Assembly: GCF_005863245.1 (NCBI RefSeq)
Contig: NZ_VBUT01000005.1
Coordinates: 1 to 64,000, forward strand
DNA: 64,000 nucleotides
Origin: Nocardia cyriacigeorgica
Lineage (GTDB): Bacteria; Actinomycetota; Actinomycetes; Mycobacteriales; Mycobacteriaceae
Direction: 5' to 3'
Part shown: positions 1-8,094 of the stretch, piece by piece
Numbering within the stretch: the stretch's first letter is position 1
How the letters are laid out: every line of letters starts with the position of its first letter
Program-made: the position numbers and the translations under genes
Notes under the pieces: model-generated
Told to the model about the DNA's origin: nothing
Seen by the model: the letters and a program-made list of their open reading frames with translations, nothing else
Database searches by the model: none

Positions 1-2
1 CA

Positions 3-34
3 CGAAAGCCCCCGACCACGGTCGGGGGCTTTCG
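3..34 (+). terminator. Strong hairpin at window edge, probable terminator
   Basis: A perfect 14-bp inverted repeat (arms 3-16 and 21-34, loop CACG) is followed on the + strand by TCGTTT. The arms contain CCCCCG/CGGGGG. It probably ends a + strand gene lying left of the window. Confidence 0.75.
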
Positions 35-70
35 TCGTTTCCACAGGTTTTCGGTCTTTATAGACCTGGC

Positions 71-117
71 AAAAAAACAATTCGCCGCCCGGCTCATGGA
101 GTCCGGGCGGCGAATTG
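71..117 (-). terminator. Intrinsic terminator of the KstD-like gene
   Basis: A perfect 15-bp inverted repeat (78-92 and 103-117, 10-nt loop) lies 16 bp past the stop of the leftward dehydrogenase gene. Read on the - strand it runs into seven T residues (71-77), the classic rho-independent layout. Confidence 0.85.
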
Positions 118-133
118 CGTTCGCGTCGAGGCG

Positions 134-1828
134 CTACGGCTTTCCGGCGGCGTCTCGCGCGGCGATGTAACCGAAGACGAGCCCCTGGCCGATCGTGGCG
201 CCGGCTCCTGGGTAGGTGCGGCCGAAGACATTGGCGGCGGTATTGCCGATGGCGTAGAGACCGTCGATGACGGTGCCGTCCTCACGCAGTACGCGGGCGC
301 GTTCGTCGGCGAGAACTCCGCCGCAGGTGCCGAGGTCGCTCAAGGTCATCTTCACCGCGTAGAACGGTCCATTGGTCAGCGGCCGCAGGTTCGGGTTCGG
401 CTGGATCGTCGGATCACCGTAATAGCGGTCGTACGCGCTTTGCCCACGCCCGAACTCGCTGTCGGTCCCGGCCGTCGCGTCCTCGTTGAAACGGCGGAAG
501 GTCTCGGCGAACGTGTGCTCCGGCACCCCGATCTTGCGGGCGAGCTCGGCCGGATCGTCGGCCTTGTGCGCGATGCCGGCCTCGTACCACGACTGCGGCA
601 GCGGCTGACGCGGGAACAGCCCGGCGGCGAAGATGTAGCTGTTGCGGTACTTCTGATCGAACACGATCCAGGTCGACTCCACAGGGTCGCCTGCGCGCTC
701 ACGTTCGAGGATGCGCTGACCGTACGACATGTAGTCGATGGACTCGTTGATGAACCGGCGGCCCGTCTGGTCGACGATGAAGGAGCCGGGCAGCGAACGC
801 TCCGCCAGCATCACCGTGGGTGCTCCTCCGGGGAGCGCCGCGACCGCCGGGAACCACCAGGCCTGATCCATCAAGCCGGTCGTCGCGCCGGTGTCCTGCG
901 CGAGGCGGATCGCATCACCGGTATTGCCTTCGGCGCCGAGGCTTTCGTGCTCGCCTAGCCGCTCGGACTGGTACTTGCGCCGCATCGCCATATCGTGGTC
1001 GAAACCGCCGGCCGCGAGCACCACGCCGCGCCGGGCGGTCACGGTGACTTCCTGGTCGCCGTGGGCGACGACGGCGCCGGTGACGCGATCGCCGTCGGTG
1101 ATGAGCCGGACCAGGCTCGTCTCGGTCCACACCGGGATCCCCGCGCGCACCACACCGGCGAACAAACCGGCCGCCAGAGCCTGGCCGCCGGCCATGTACT
1201 CACGGCGCAACGCGAGACCACCGACGCCCTGCGCGAGTCGCTTGAGGATGCGGGGAATGCCCTTGCTGGGGACCCGCGCCACCAGATTCATCCACTTGTA
1301 GTCGGCACCCGTGGTCGGCATCGGCACAGGTGCTTCCATCAGGCCGGGCCGCAGCCGCCGGCGCTCGGCGCGGAGCACCGACGCGTTGAACGGCCGGCAT
1401 TCGCAGGTGCGGCCCACCGCGGACCCGCCCGGAAGCTCGGGATGGTAATCCGAATAGCCTTCGGCCCAGAAGAACTTCATCGGTGTCGCACGCTGCAACA
1501 TCTCGACGGTGGCGGCGGAATTCTCGACGAAGGCTTTGCCACGTTCGGCCGGGGCCGAATCACCGACCACGGCACGCAGGTAGGTTTCGGCCCGCTGCTG
1601 CGAATCACCGGCGCCCGCCTCGCGCAGGATCGGGTTGTCGGGCAGCCAGAAGGCGCCACCGGAGCGCGCCGTCGAACCGCCCACATACTCGGTCTTCTCG
1701 ATGATGAGGGTGGACAGCCCCAGCTCGTTCGCGGTCAACGCGGCGGCCATACCGGTGCCGGCGCCGACGACCAGCAGGTCGACGGTGGTATCACCGATCG
1801 TTGGGGCAGGTGCGGAACGGGTGCGCAA
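134..1828 (-). CDS. FAD-dependent 3-ketosteroid delta1-dehydrogenase-like protein
   Basis: A 564-aa flavoprotein of the KstD/fumarate-reductase family, which introduces a C1-C2 double bond into 3-ketosteroid ring A. The N-terminal dinucleotide fold shows VVGAGTGMAAALTA, then IIEK and GGSTARSGG as in KstD. The C-terminal GLYAIGNT...RTYPGAGATIG block keeps the Tyr and Gly (Y+4) that act on the substrate carbonyl in characterised KstD enzymes. The start is TTG, chosen because AGAAGGAGT sits about 6 nt upstream. It is a single gene with its own terminator. Substrate is inferred: related proteins act on other steroids or on unknown substrates. Confidence 0.8.
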   Translation of the reverse strand: MRTRSAPAPTIGDTTVDLLVVGAGTGMAAALTANELGLSTLIIEKTEYVGGSTARSGGAFWLPDNPILREAGAGDSQQRAETYLRAVVGDSAPAERGKAFVENSAATVEMLQRATPMKFFWAEGYSDYHPELPGGSAVGRTCECRPFNASVLRAERRRLRPGLMEAPVPMPTTGADYKWMNLVARVPSKGIPRILKRLAQGVGGLALRREYMAGGQALAAGLFAGVVRAGIPVWTETSLVRLITDGDRVTGAVVAHGDQEVTVTARRGVVLAAGGFDHDMAMRRKYQSERLGEHESLGAEGNTGDAIRLAQDTGATTGLMDQAWWFPAVAALPGGAPTVMLAERSLPGSFIVDQTGRRFINESIDYMSYGQRILERERAGDPVESTWIVFDQKYRNSYIFAAGLFPRQPLPQSWYEAGIAHKADDPAELARKIGVPEHTFAETFRRFNEDATAGTDSEFGRGQSAYDRYYGDPTIQPNPNLRPLTNGPFYAVKMTLSDLGTCGGVLADERARVLREDGTVIDGLYAIGNTAANVFGRTYPGAGATIGQGLVFGYIAARDAAGKP

Positions 1829-2373
1829 TGGTGTACTCCTTCTTCTGATATGAGCGCTGGGGACGCGCTCGGCGTCGGACCGCAGGACGGCACCCTCCGG
1901 CGGAGAACCCGCCGCGCGAACCCGGCACGGCCACGCCGGTCAGGCCGCCGCTCGTCGCCGGTCGGCAGTGCGACCGCGCGGTGGAGCCGCCGCGTGACGT
2001 AGCACACGCTACGGGCGGTGCGCCGCTATCGGACCGCTGATCCCGCTGTGCGGGAAGCTGCTGGGGGCCGCGGGCCGCACCCCCTCCGAAGGCGCTGAGC
2101 GTGTTCAATCGCCGCTTCCCGGTCAGTGGGAGCGGGAGGTCGGGAATGCCGGTGATGACATGCGTGGTCCCTCGGGTTCGCGGAGAACTCGCGGGAATCC
2201 CCGACGCGTACCGCACCCGCGTCGCTGGTCCGGATCGGGTGTTCGATAGGCGACGCGGCCGTGCGCACTGGGCGCGCAGGATGCAGGGTGCCGATGTCTG
2301 GTCATGGGCGTGTCGGCAGGCCGTGCGTGGCAGACTCGGGGTCGATCGGTTCGGACGACGAAAGGGATCACTG
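1829..2373. other. Intergenic region without convincing gene
   Basis: These 545 bp separate the divergent dehydrogenase and secreted-protein genes. Long open frames exist on both strands but are Arg/Pro-rich and lack ribosome sites or family motifs, as expected of high-GC noise. It presumably holds both promoters. I see no clear operator. Confidence 0.5.
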
Positions 2374-2805
2374 GTGAATGTTCACGTCAGGCGCTTCGGA
2401 TTCGCGGCGACGCTCGGCGTTCTCGGACTGGCGACGGCATTCGCCGCGCCGGGAGCCGGGGCCGCGGTGACCGGAGTGAGTGTGGCCGCCGGGCCGGAAG
2501 GGCTACGCGCCGGATGCGCCTACACCGTGACCGCCACCGTCGACGCGCCGCCCGCCGAAGCCGGCGAAATCACGATCATCAACAGTGGTGGTGCCGTGCC
2601 CGGCAATGGGGATCGCCTCGGGCAAGCGGTGTATCACCCGGAGAACGGGACCGCGACGTTCGAATGGATCCCGAAGTACACCGGAAAGCAGAACATCACC
2701 GCCCAGCAGTTCAAGGAAGGGCAGTACACCTCGTCGAAGTACATCGAGGTCGATGTGCAGGGGCAGGGGATCGACGCCGGAAGTTCCTGCCTGCCGCTGC
2801 CGTAG
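2374..2805 (+). CDS. Small secreted protein, unknown function
   Basis: A 143-aa protein with a clear Sec signal peptide: VRR near the N-terminus, a hydrophobic stretch at about residues 8-25, and a likely cleavage near 28-31 after Ala-Gly-Ala. The mature part is about 113 aa with one Cys early (RAGCAYTV) and one four residues from the C-terminus (SSCLPLP), which could form a disulphide. Alternating hydrophobic residues suggest an Ig-like beta domain. The GTG start at 2374 is preferred over upstream in-frame starts because the signal peptide begins there and AAAGGGA lies just upstream. Such small exported proteins are common in Nocardia. No function is assigned. Confidence 0.75.
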   Translation: MNVHVRRFGFAATLGVLGLATAFAAPGAGAAVTGVSVAAGPEGLRAGCAYTVTATVDAPPAEAGEITIINSGGAVPGNGDRLGQAVYHPENGTATFEWIPKYTGKQNITAQQFKEGQYTSSKYIEVDVQGQGIDAGSSCLPLP

Positions 2806-2873
2806 CGGAACGCTGCTGGTCTGCGCGGCGCGTACTCGGTGGGGCGACGAATATGTCCGCCGCCCCACCGAGT

Positions 2874-3092
2874 TCACTGTCGGCCGAATTTGCCGCTGGA
2901 CAGCGCAGTGGTGAATGCGTTCCACGCGGTGGGGGCGAAGACGAGCGCTGGGCCGGTGGGATTCTTGGAGTCGCGGACGCCTACGTGATTGCCGTCGACG
3001 AACGCGACTTCGACGCATTCCTTGCTTCCCGAGCTGCGGGTGCTCTTGCGCCACACCGCGTTGGATAGGTCGACGGAGTAGTTGTCGGACAC
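2874..3092 (-). CDS. DUF397 domain protein (distal copy)
   Basis: A 72-aa protein that is almost entirely a DUF397 domain: W-x-KSTRS, ECVEVAF, GVRDSKNPTGPALVF and W-x-AF. DUF397 proteins are typically encoded beside an XRE regulator with DUF5753; the pair is described as a toxin-antitoxin-like or developmental switch in actinomycetes. The GTG start has AAGGGAG upstream. It follows a second DUF397 gene after about 40 bp in the same orientation. The two proteins share the GVRDSKNPTGPALVFAP core, so a tandem duplication is likely. Confidence 0.85.
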   Translation of the reverse strand: MSDNYSVDLSNAVWRKSTRSSGSKECVEVAFVDGNHVGVRDSKNPTGPALVFAPTAWNAFTTALSSGKFGRQ

Positions 3093-3132
3093 CTGTCAGG
3101 CTCCCTTGTTGAGTGCGATCTGGCCCCTGCGC

Positions 3133-3339
3133 TCAGTCGCGGCCGAGTTCGCCGTTATGGATGGCGGCGGTGAACGCGTCCCATGCGGATGGCGCGAAGA
3201 CGAGCGCTGGGCCGGTGGGGTTCTTGGAGTCGCGGACGCCTACCATTCCGGCGCCCAAGTGGGCGACCTCGACGCACTGGGCGTTTGATTCGCTGTGACG
3301 ACTCTTGAACCACCGCGCCCCGGATAGGTCGACATTCAC
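3133..3339 (-). CDS. DUF397 domain protein (proximal copy)
   Basis: A 68-aa DUF397 protein: W-F-KSRHS, QCVEVAH, GVRDSKNPTGPALVF, W-DAF. It begins with GTG overlapping the stop of the upstream XRE gene by 4 bp (GTGA), so the two are translationally coupled. Its first half differs from the distal copy while the DSKNPTGPALVFAP core is identical. This is the usual direct partner position next to the DUF5753 regulator. Confidence 0.87.
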   Translation of the reverse strand: MNVDLSGARWFKSRHSESNAQCVEVAHLGAGMVGVRDSKNPTGPALVFAPSAWDAFTAAIHNGELGRD

Positions 3340-4220
3340 CGCTGGTCATGCTCCCTTGCTACCTGCCGGAGCAGGTCTCGCGTTCTTGCCTCATCCAGCG
3401 CTTGGTGTCGGATGAAGTCAGCGAGCTCAGTGTAACGCTGCACGTCTTCTCGTCTCTCCAGGTACATGTCACTGCTCATGCCGCCGTCCAGGTAGACCAC
3501 TGGGGGTTCGACCGGGTTGCCTCTGGTATCGGTTCCGAAATCAAGAATGACGAAGGGGCCTGTCATCAGGCCCCATGGCAGCCCAGCCGAATAGGGGTGA
3601 ACACGGAGCGTGATGTTGTCGCGCTTGCTGCTCTCGGCCAGTTCCCGTAGCTGCGCGGACATGATTCGTGGGCTGCCGACGACTCGATGCAAGGCTGACT
3701 CGTGGAGGAGTACCTCCAACTGGAGTGGATTCGTCTTACGGGTCACGATCGCCTGCCGCTTGAGCCGAACCAGCAGTCGTCGGTCGATGTCGTCCTGGCT
3801 TTCGTATCCGGGGAAGGCAGCGATCAAGGCGCGGGCGTACTCCGGGGTCTGCAACAAGCCCGGCACCTGTTCGCAGTAGGACAGGAGCCGTCGAGCCGAG
3901 GTCTCCATGCCGACGTACATGTTGAATGCGTTGCTGAACATTCCGACAAACGCAGTGACCTCTGGGTTGTTTGCGGCCTTGATGGCCAAGTCGACAGCCT
4001 GCTCCGTCTCAACCGGCGGGACTTCGTACAGCTCGCACAACGCCCGGACGTCCTGCTTGCGCAGCTTCTGCGGGCGGCCGGTTTCCATCCGCTGCAACGC
4101 GGCCGTGCTCAGCTGAACTTCGACGGCCGCTGCCGCGATCGTCAGGCCCCGGCCCTCCCTGCACTCTCTGAGGAATCGTCCGAGTTGGCGCCGGAGCAAG
4201 GTGGGTGATTCCTCGGACAT
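3336..4220 (-). CDS. XRE-family regulator with DUF5753 domain
   Basis: A 294-aa DNA-binding protein. Residues about 8-65 are a helix-turn-helix (LRRQLGRFLRECREGRGLT...STAALQRMETGRPQ). The rest is a DUF5753 effector domain (YEQVPGLLQTPEYARAL-type core, LHRVVGSPRIM, RVHPYSAG). Family knowledge: such Scr1-type proteins are paired with DUF397 proteins. The ATG start has AGAGGAG 6 nt upstream. It heads a three-gene - strand operon with two DUF397 genes. An AT-rich palindrome about 95 bp upstream may be its own operator. Confidence 0.88.
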   Translation of the reverse strand: MSEESPTLLRRQLGRFLRECREGRGLTIAAAAVEVQLSTAALQRMETGRPQKLRKQDVRALCELYEVPPVETEQAVDLAIKAANNPEVTAFVGMFSNAFNMYVGMETSARRLLSYCEQVPGLLQTPEYARALIAAFPGYESQDDIDRRLLVRLKRQAIVTRKTNPLQLEVLLHESALHRVVGSPRIMSAQLRELAESSKRDNITLRVHPYSAGLPWGLMTGPFVILDFGTDTRGNPVEPPVVYLDGGMSSDMYLERREDVQRYTELADFIRHQALDEARTRDLLRQVAREHDQR

Positions 4221-4315
4221 CTTGCGGCTCCTCTGAATTGAGTTCTATCGGGGGCGGTTTTGAATCCATGATGTCGCGAAACCGAGGATGATCGTGGTGC
4301 TTTGAGCGAACTGAT

Positions 4316-4327
4316 TTGAATATTCAA
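4316..4327. promoter_or_regulatory. 12-bp AT-rich palindrome between divergent genes
   Basis: TTGAATATTCAA is a perfect palindrome in an unusually AT-rich stretch between the XRE gene (start 4220, leftward) and the hypothetical gene at 4482. It could be an autoregulatory site of the XRE protein. There is no direct evidence of binding. Confidence 0.4.
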
Positions 4328-4481
4328 TTCGTCCGTCTCAGGGTGGCCTGGAGATGCTCTCCTAGTGATGCGCCCGGCAGGGAGACGCCACCCGGACCCC
4401 TCCGCAACTCCCGTTCCCGGTGTCGGTCATCCACCGGGCCGGGCGCACCCAACTTCCGACTACCTGACTCGAGGTCTGCTC

Positions 4482-4976
4482 ATGGAGCGCATGGCTTTTG
4501 GTGACACTCCTGCTTCGCGGTGCGAGTTCTACCGCAGGGTGTGTGGTTTGGCTGCTGTCGTCCAGCCCGGGAGCGGGCGGATCGTGATGCCCGCGGGGTC
4601 GGTGTGGGCGCTACGGATGACGTCGGTGCTCGGGCAGGCGGTGCGTTCCGACCTGCACGCGCGGCGATGTGCGGTGGGGCCCATCATCTCTCACCCGCGG
4701 TCGGGGACGTGGATGTTTCTGGTGCGGCCGGATCTGCCCGAATCGGATCGGCTGCTGGCGCAGTTGTACGGTGCGCGGGTCGCGGTGCATCGGCGCGGTG
4801 GGGAGATTCCGTTGCCGTCGCCGGGGGATCGGCCGTTCAGCATGCGGCAGTGGGTGGAACCGTTGCGTGATCAGTTCCGGCCGTCGGGGGCGCTGGTGGT
4901 GGCGGCGGTGAGCCGGTGCCTGCCGGCGGGGACGGTGGATCTGCGGTTGCTCGATGACGGGCCTGCGGCGCGATGA
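4482..4976 (+). CDS. Hypothetical protein next to DUF397 system
   Basis: A 164-aa protein I do not recognise. It has a mixed alpha/beta character, no signal peptide and no membrane segment. The centre reads GRIVMPAGSVWALRM and SGTWMFLVRPDLPES, followed by a Pro-containing segment and PLRDQF. The ATG at 4482 is preferred, with GAGG 8 nt upstream. An in-frame start at 4365 would add a Pro/Arg-rich leader. The stop overlaps the next gene (ATGA), so the two are coupled. Nocardial XRE/DUF397 loci often carry such small conserved proteins on the opposite strand, so a role in that switch is possible. Confidence 0.65.
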   Translation: MERMAFGDTPASRCEFYRRVCGLAAVVQPGSGRIVMPAGSVWALRMTSVLGQAVRSDLHARRCAVGPIISHPRSGTWMFLVRPDLPESDRLLAQLYGARVAVHRRGGEIPLPSPGDRPFSMRQWVEPLRDQFRPSGALVVAAVSRCLPAGTVDLRLLDDGPAAR

Positions 4977-5905
4977 GGGACAGTGGGGATGAGATCGCGC
5001 GGGGCGGCGGTGCGACGAGGAATGGCGGCGGCGCCGTGCGGGCGGATAGCGGCGCGGCGAGGGCGGTTAGCGGCTGCGGGGTGGGGACGGCTGACGATGG
5101 CGCGGCGGGGGATGGCGACGGCGCGGCGAGGGCGGTTAGCGGCGGCGCGGTGGGGACGGCTGACGATGGCGCGGTGAGGGATGGCGACGGCGCGGCGGGG
5201 GCGGGTGGCGACGGCGCGGCGGGGGCGGGTGGCGGCGGCGCGGTGGGGACGGCTGACGATGGCGCGGCGGGGGATGGCGACGGCGGAGCGGATGGGCGCG
5301 GCGGTGCGGGGGCTGGCGGCGGTGCGGGGGCGGATAGCGGCGGGAACGCGGGCAGCGGCTTCGCGAGGGAATCGCTTCCGATGCGGGCAGGCGGCAACGG
5401 CTTTGGCGTGGCCCGGCCTGCGCGGGTGCTGCTCCCGGACGCCGGCCGGTTGTTCCGCGTGTTCTGCGCGGTTGATCCGGTGGATGATCCTCTCGTGCAT
5501 TCCGCGGTGGCGGTGCTTTCGGTGTGGGTGCGGCACTTCGACTCCGGGCGCCGCCCGATGCTCGCCCGCCTCGCCGGTCAACTCGACCTCTACGTGTGGC
5601 TCATCGACTGCCACGCCGAAGACCTCCTCGCCGGTCACCCCGCCGACCCTGACGCGGACGAAATGCACTACACCTACGGCGAACACGTCGCGCTGCTGAC
5701 CGCCGACTTCGTGCGATACAAGCGCGAGCAGTCGAGCCCCGGCGGCGTCACCGACGAGCAAGCCCTGCATCACCACCGTCACTGGCAGGGCTTCGACGCG
5801 ATGGTGGCGGCGGTGCACGCCGGGACCGTGCGCCTCACGCCACCGCGTGATCCGTCGTCGCCGCGGTTCACCGCGCCCTGGCGGGGCGGGGCGATCGGGC
5901 GGTGA
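4973..5905 (+). CDS. Hypothetical protein with Gly/Ala/Asp repeat region
   Basis: A 310-aa protein with two very different halves. Residues about 1-130 are low complexity, built of Gly, Ala, Asp and Val with three copies of a VGTADDGA-(A/V)-x-DGDG unit. Residues about 135-310 form a normal, probably helical domain (VHSAVAVLSVWVRHF, LDLYVWLIDCH, YTYGEHVALLTADFVRY) that I do not recognise. It starts with ATG overlapping the upstream stop. The repeat spacings (69 and 93 bp) are multiples of three, so the frame is preserved, which supports real translation. The repeat half may be a linker or a slippage-prone expansion. Confidence 0.6.
   Translation: MRDSGDEIARGGGATRNGGGAVRADSGAARAVSGCGVGTADDGAAGDGDGAARAVSGGAVGTADDGAVRDGDGAAGAGGDGAAGAGGGGAVGTADDGAAGDGDGGADGRGGAGAGGGAGADSGGNAGSGFARESLPMRAGGNGFGVARPARVLLPDAGRLFRVFCAVDPVDDPLVHSAVAVLSVWVRHFDSGRRPMLARLAGQLDLYVWLIDCHAEDLLAGHPADPDADEMHYTYGEHVALLTADFVRYKREQSSPGGVTDEQALHHHRHWQGFDAMVAAVHAGTVRLTPPRDPSSPRFTAPWRGGAIGR
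5081..5290 (+). repeat. Imperfect in-frame GC-rich tandem repeats
   Basis: The unit beginning GTGGGGACGGCTGACGATGG starts at 5081, 5150 and 5243, with shorter GCGCGGCGGGGGCGGGTGGC copies between. Copies differ by a few bases and lie inside the gene at 4973-5905, encoding its Gly/Ala/Asp tract. Confidence 0.8.
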
Positions 5906-5968
5906 ATTCGCGCGTCGGCTATCGGTCTGGCCAGGCTCGGAATCGTTGATTGCTCCGCGGGGGTTGAT

Positions 5969-6394
5969 CTAGCCGGCGTCGATCGGGTTGCGTGCCGGAA
6001 GGAGTTCGGCGATCAGTGCCTCGACGCGGGTTCTGATTTCATCCCTGATCGGGCGGACCGCCTCGATCCCCTTGCCCGCGGGGTCGTCGAGGACCCAATC
6101 GCGGTAGCTCACGCCGGGGAAGAAGGGGCAGGCGTCGCCGCAGCCCATGGTGATCACCACGTCGGAGGTTTCGACGGTCTCGGGGGTCAGGATTTTCGGG
6201 TGCTGGGTGGAGATATCGATGCCTAGTTCGGCCATCGCCTCGACCGCGACCGGGTTGATGGATGCTGCTGGGGCGCTGCCGGCGGAACGGACTTCGATGG
6301 CGTCGCCGGCGAGGTGGGTGAGGAATCCGGCGGCCATCTGGGAGCGGCCCGCATTGTGCACGCAGACGAACAGGACGCTGGGTGTGCTTGTCAT
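5969..6394 (-). CDS. arsC: Arsenate reductase, LMW phosphatase type
   Basis: A 141-aa protein reducing As(V) to As(III) for export. The fold is that of low-molecular-weight tyrosine phosphatases, with the P-loop VCVHNAGRS (Cys11-x5-Arg17). A second cysteine pair, MGCGDACPFFPG, is typical of thiol-coupled arsenate reductases; in actinobacteria the partner may be mycothiol or thioredoxin. The ATG at 6394 follows GAAGGA by 9 nt; the longer upstream frame lacks homology. It is the last gene of the arsR-acr3-arsC order, 139 bp after acr3. Confidence 0.9.
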   Translation of the reverse strand: MTSTPSVLFVCVHNAGRSQMAAGFLTHLAGDAIEVRSAGSAPAASINPVAVEAMAELGIDISTQHPKILTPETVETSDVVITMGCGDACPFFPGVSYRDWVLDDPAGKGIEAVRPIRDEIRTRVEALIAELLPARNPIDAG

Positions 6395-6533
6395 GACAGC
6401 GGATCCTTCGATGAGGGCGGCGGGGCGTGATTGTCTGGAATATGCGCGGTGACAGTGGGTTTCATGCCACGGTGGCGTGGCGGCGTCGGATTCGGGCGCG
6501 GTCGCGGTGCCGCCATCGGTATTCGTCGGTAGA

Positions 6534-7640
6534 TCATGACGTACTCCGAACACGGACGGACGTCTCCGCCTCGGCGCCTGCCGGGGCAAAGCGACTGCGC
6601 AGCGCCAGCGACACATACACGAGGCCGACCAGGACGGGGACCTCGATCAGCGGTCCGACCACACCGGCGAGCGCCTGTCCGGACGCTGCCCCGTAGGTGG
6701 CGATGGCGACCGCGATGGCGAGTTCGAAGTTGTTGCCGGCGGCGGTGAACGCGAGGGTGGTCGTGCGTTCGTAACCCAGGCCCATGACCGCGCCGAGTAG
6801 ATAGCCGCCGCCCCACATGATCGCGAAATAGATCAGCAGCGGGATGGCGATGCGCACCACGTCGAGGGGATGGGAGGTGATCTGGTCGCCCTGTAATGCG
6901 AACAGGATGACGATGGTGAACAGCAGTCCGTACAGCGCCCACGGGCCGAGCCGGGGGAGCAGGGTGGACTCGTACCAGGAACGGCCCTTGGCCTTTTCGC
7001 CGAAGTGCCGGGTCAGGAAACCGGCCAGCAGGGGGATGCCGAGGAAGATCAGCACCGATTTCGCGATCTGCCAGGGCGAGGCGTCGATGGTGGCCTGTTC
7101 GAGGCCGAGCCGACCGGGCAGCACCGACAGGTAGAACCAGCCGAGTCCGGCGAACATGATCACCTGGAAGATCGAGTTCAGCGCCACGAGGACGGCGGCG
7201 GCCTCGCGATCACCGCAGGCGAGGTCGTTCCAGATGACGACCATCGCGATACAGCGCGCGAGCCCGACGATGATCAGCCCGGTCCGGTACTCCGGCAGAT
7301 CCGGCAGCAGCAACCAGGCCAGCCCGAACATGAGCGCCGGGCCGAGCACCCAGTTCAAGGCCAGCGAGCCGAGCAGGAGTTTGCGGTCGCCGGTGACGGT
7401 GCCGAGCCGGTCGTAGCGGACCTTCGCCAGCACCGGGTACATCATGATGAGCAGGCCGAGCGCGATCGGCAGCGAGATCCCATCGATCTCCACCGCGCCC
7501 AGCACATCGCCGAGTCCTGGAATCATCCGCCCGAGCAGCAGCCCGGCCAGCATTGCCGCGCCGATCCACACCGGCAGGAATCGATCGAGCGTGGACAGCT
7601 TGGCGACGACCGGTGCTGCGGTGTCGGTGCCGACGTTCAC
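6534..7640 (-). CDS. arsB: ACR3-family arsenite efflux permease
   Basis: A 368-aa integral membrane protein with about ten hydrophobic segments. ACR3-type landmarks are the conserved cysteine in GLARCIAMVVIWN and the TLAFTAAGNNFELAIAVAIA helix. It exports As(OH)3 using the proton-motive force. The GTG start overlaps the stop of arsR (GTGA), giving coupled translation. The much longer open frame upstream is only the out-of-frame shadow of arsR. Confidence 0.92.
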   Translation of the reverse strand: MNVGTDTAAPVVAKLSTLDRFLPVWIGAAMLAGLLLGRMIPGLGDVLGAVEIDGISLPIALGLLIMMYPVLAKVRYDRLGTVTGDRKLLLGSLALNWVLGPALMFGLAWLLLPDLPEYRTGLIIVGLARCIAMVVIWNDLACGDREAAAVLVALNSIFQVIMFAGLGWFYLSVLPGRLGLEQATIDASPWQIAKSVLIFLGIPLLAGFLTRHFGEKAKGRSWYESTLLPRLGPWALYGLLFTIVILFALQGDQITSHPLDVVRIAIPLLIYFAIMWGGGYLLGAVMGLGYERTTTLAFTAAGNNFELAIAVAIATYGAASGQALAGVVGPLIEVPVLVGLVYVSLALRSRFAPAGAEAETSVRVRSTS

Positions 7641-8011
7641 GCCCGCACCTCCGCGGCGCCGCTTTCCACCAGCAGCGCCTCCGACAGTCGCCGCAACGCC
7701 GCCGGGACGACGCGGTAGTACACCCACGACGCCCGTCGCTCGCTGTCGAGCAGCCCGGCCTCGCGCAGCACCTTCAGGTGATGGGAGATCGTCGGCTGAC
7801 TCAGGTCGATACCTTCGGACAGATCGCACACACACGCTTCCTGCCCCGCCCGCGCGGCGATATTGCTCAGCAGCCGCAGCCGCACCGGATCCGACAGCGC
7901 CTTGAACACCGCCGCCAGCTCGGCCGCAGCAGAAGCGTCCATCGGCTCCCGCGTCAACGGCGCCCCGACACACGCCTGCTCCGGAATCACGTCCAGCTCC
8001 GACTTCGACAT
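7637..8011 (-). CDS. arsR: ArsR/SmtB-family arsenical repressor
   Basis: A 124-aa winged-helix repressor that releases DNA on binding As(III)/Sb(III). The HTH is LSQPTISHHLKVLREAGLL and the wing RRASWVYYRV. Cysteines in ACVCDL, at the start of the recognition helix region, match the ArsR metalloid site, and an extra cysteine at position 14 could be a third ligand. It heads the arsR-acr3-arsC operon. A perfect TCGATA-N8-TATCGA dyad ends just 3 nt before the ATG and no Shine-Dalgarno is visible, so the message may be leaderless and autorepressed. Confidence 0.9.
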   Translation of the reverse strand: MSKSELDVIPEQACVGAPLTREPMDASAAAELAAVFKALSDPVRLRLLSNIAARAGQEACVCDLSEGIDLSQPTISHHLKVLREAGLLDSERRASWVYYRVVPAALRRLSEALLVESGAAEVRA

Positions 8012-8014
8012 GCA

Positions 8015-8034
8015 TCGATATTGACGGGTATCGA
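8015..8034 (-). promoter_or_regulatory. Probable ArsR operator
   Basis: The dyad TCGATA-TTGACGGG-TATCGA has perfect 6-bp arms and lies directly upstream of the arsR start. ArsR proteins bind such AT-containing dyads over the promoter. Its closeness to the ATG suggests the transcription start is at or near the start codon. Confidence 0.6.
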
Positions 8035-8094
8035 ATCAGTACGCAAACCGGAACCGCTGAACTGCAAGGATCTGCGGGCCGAGCGCCGCCACGC

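Noticed and set aside
2101..2373. N-terminal extension of the small secreted protein
   Set aside because: The extension is Arg-rich and would bury the signal peptide inside the protein; the GTG at 2374 begins a normal signal sequence.
4837..5818. Pro/Ala- and Arg/Ala-rich frames opposite the repeat gene
   Set aside because: They arise from the GC-rich repeats and lack ribosome sites. The + frame has coupled starts and a normal C-terminal domain.
6534..8015. A 493-aa version of the arsenite permease
   Set aside because: The extra N-terminal part is the arsR region read out of frame. The GTG at 7640 gives the family-length protein and a coupled overlap.
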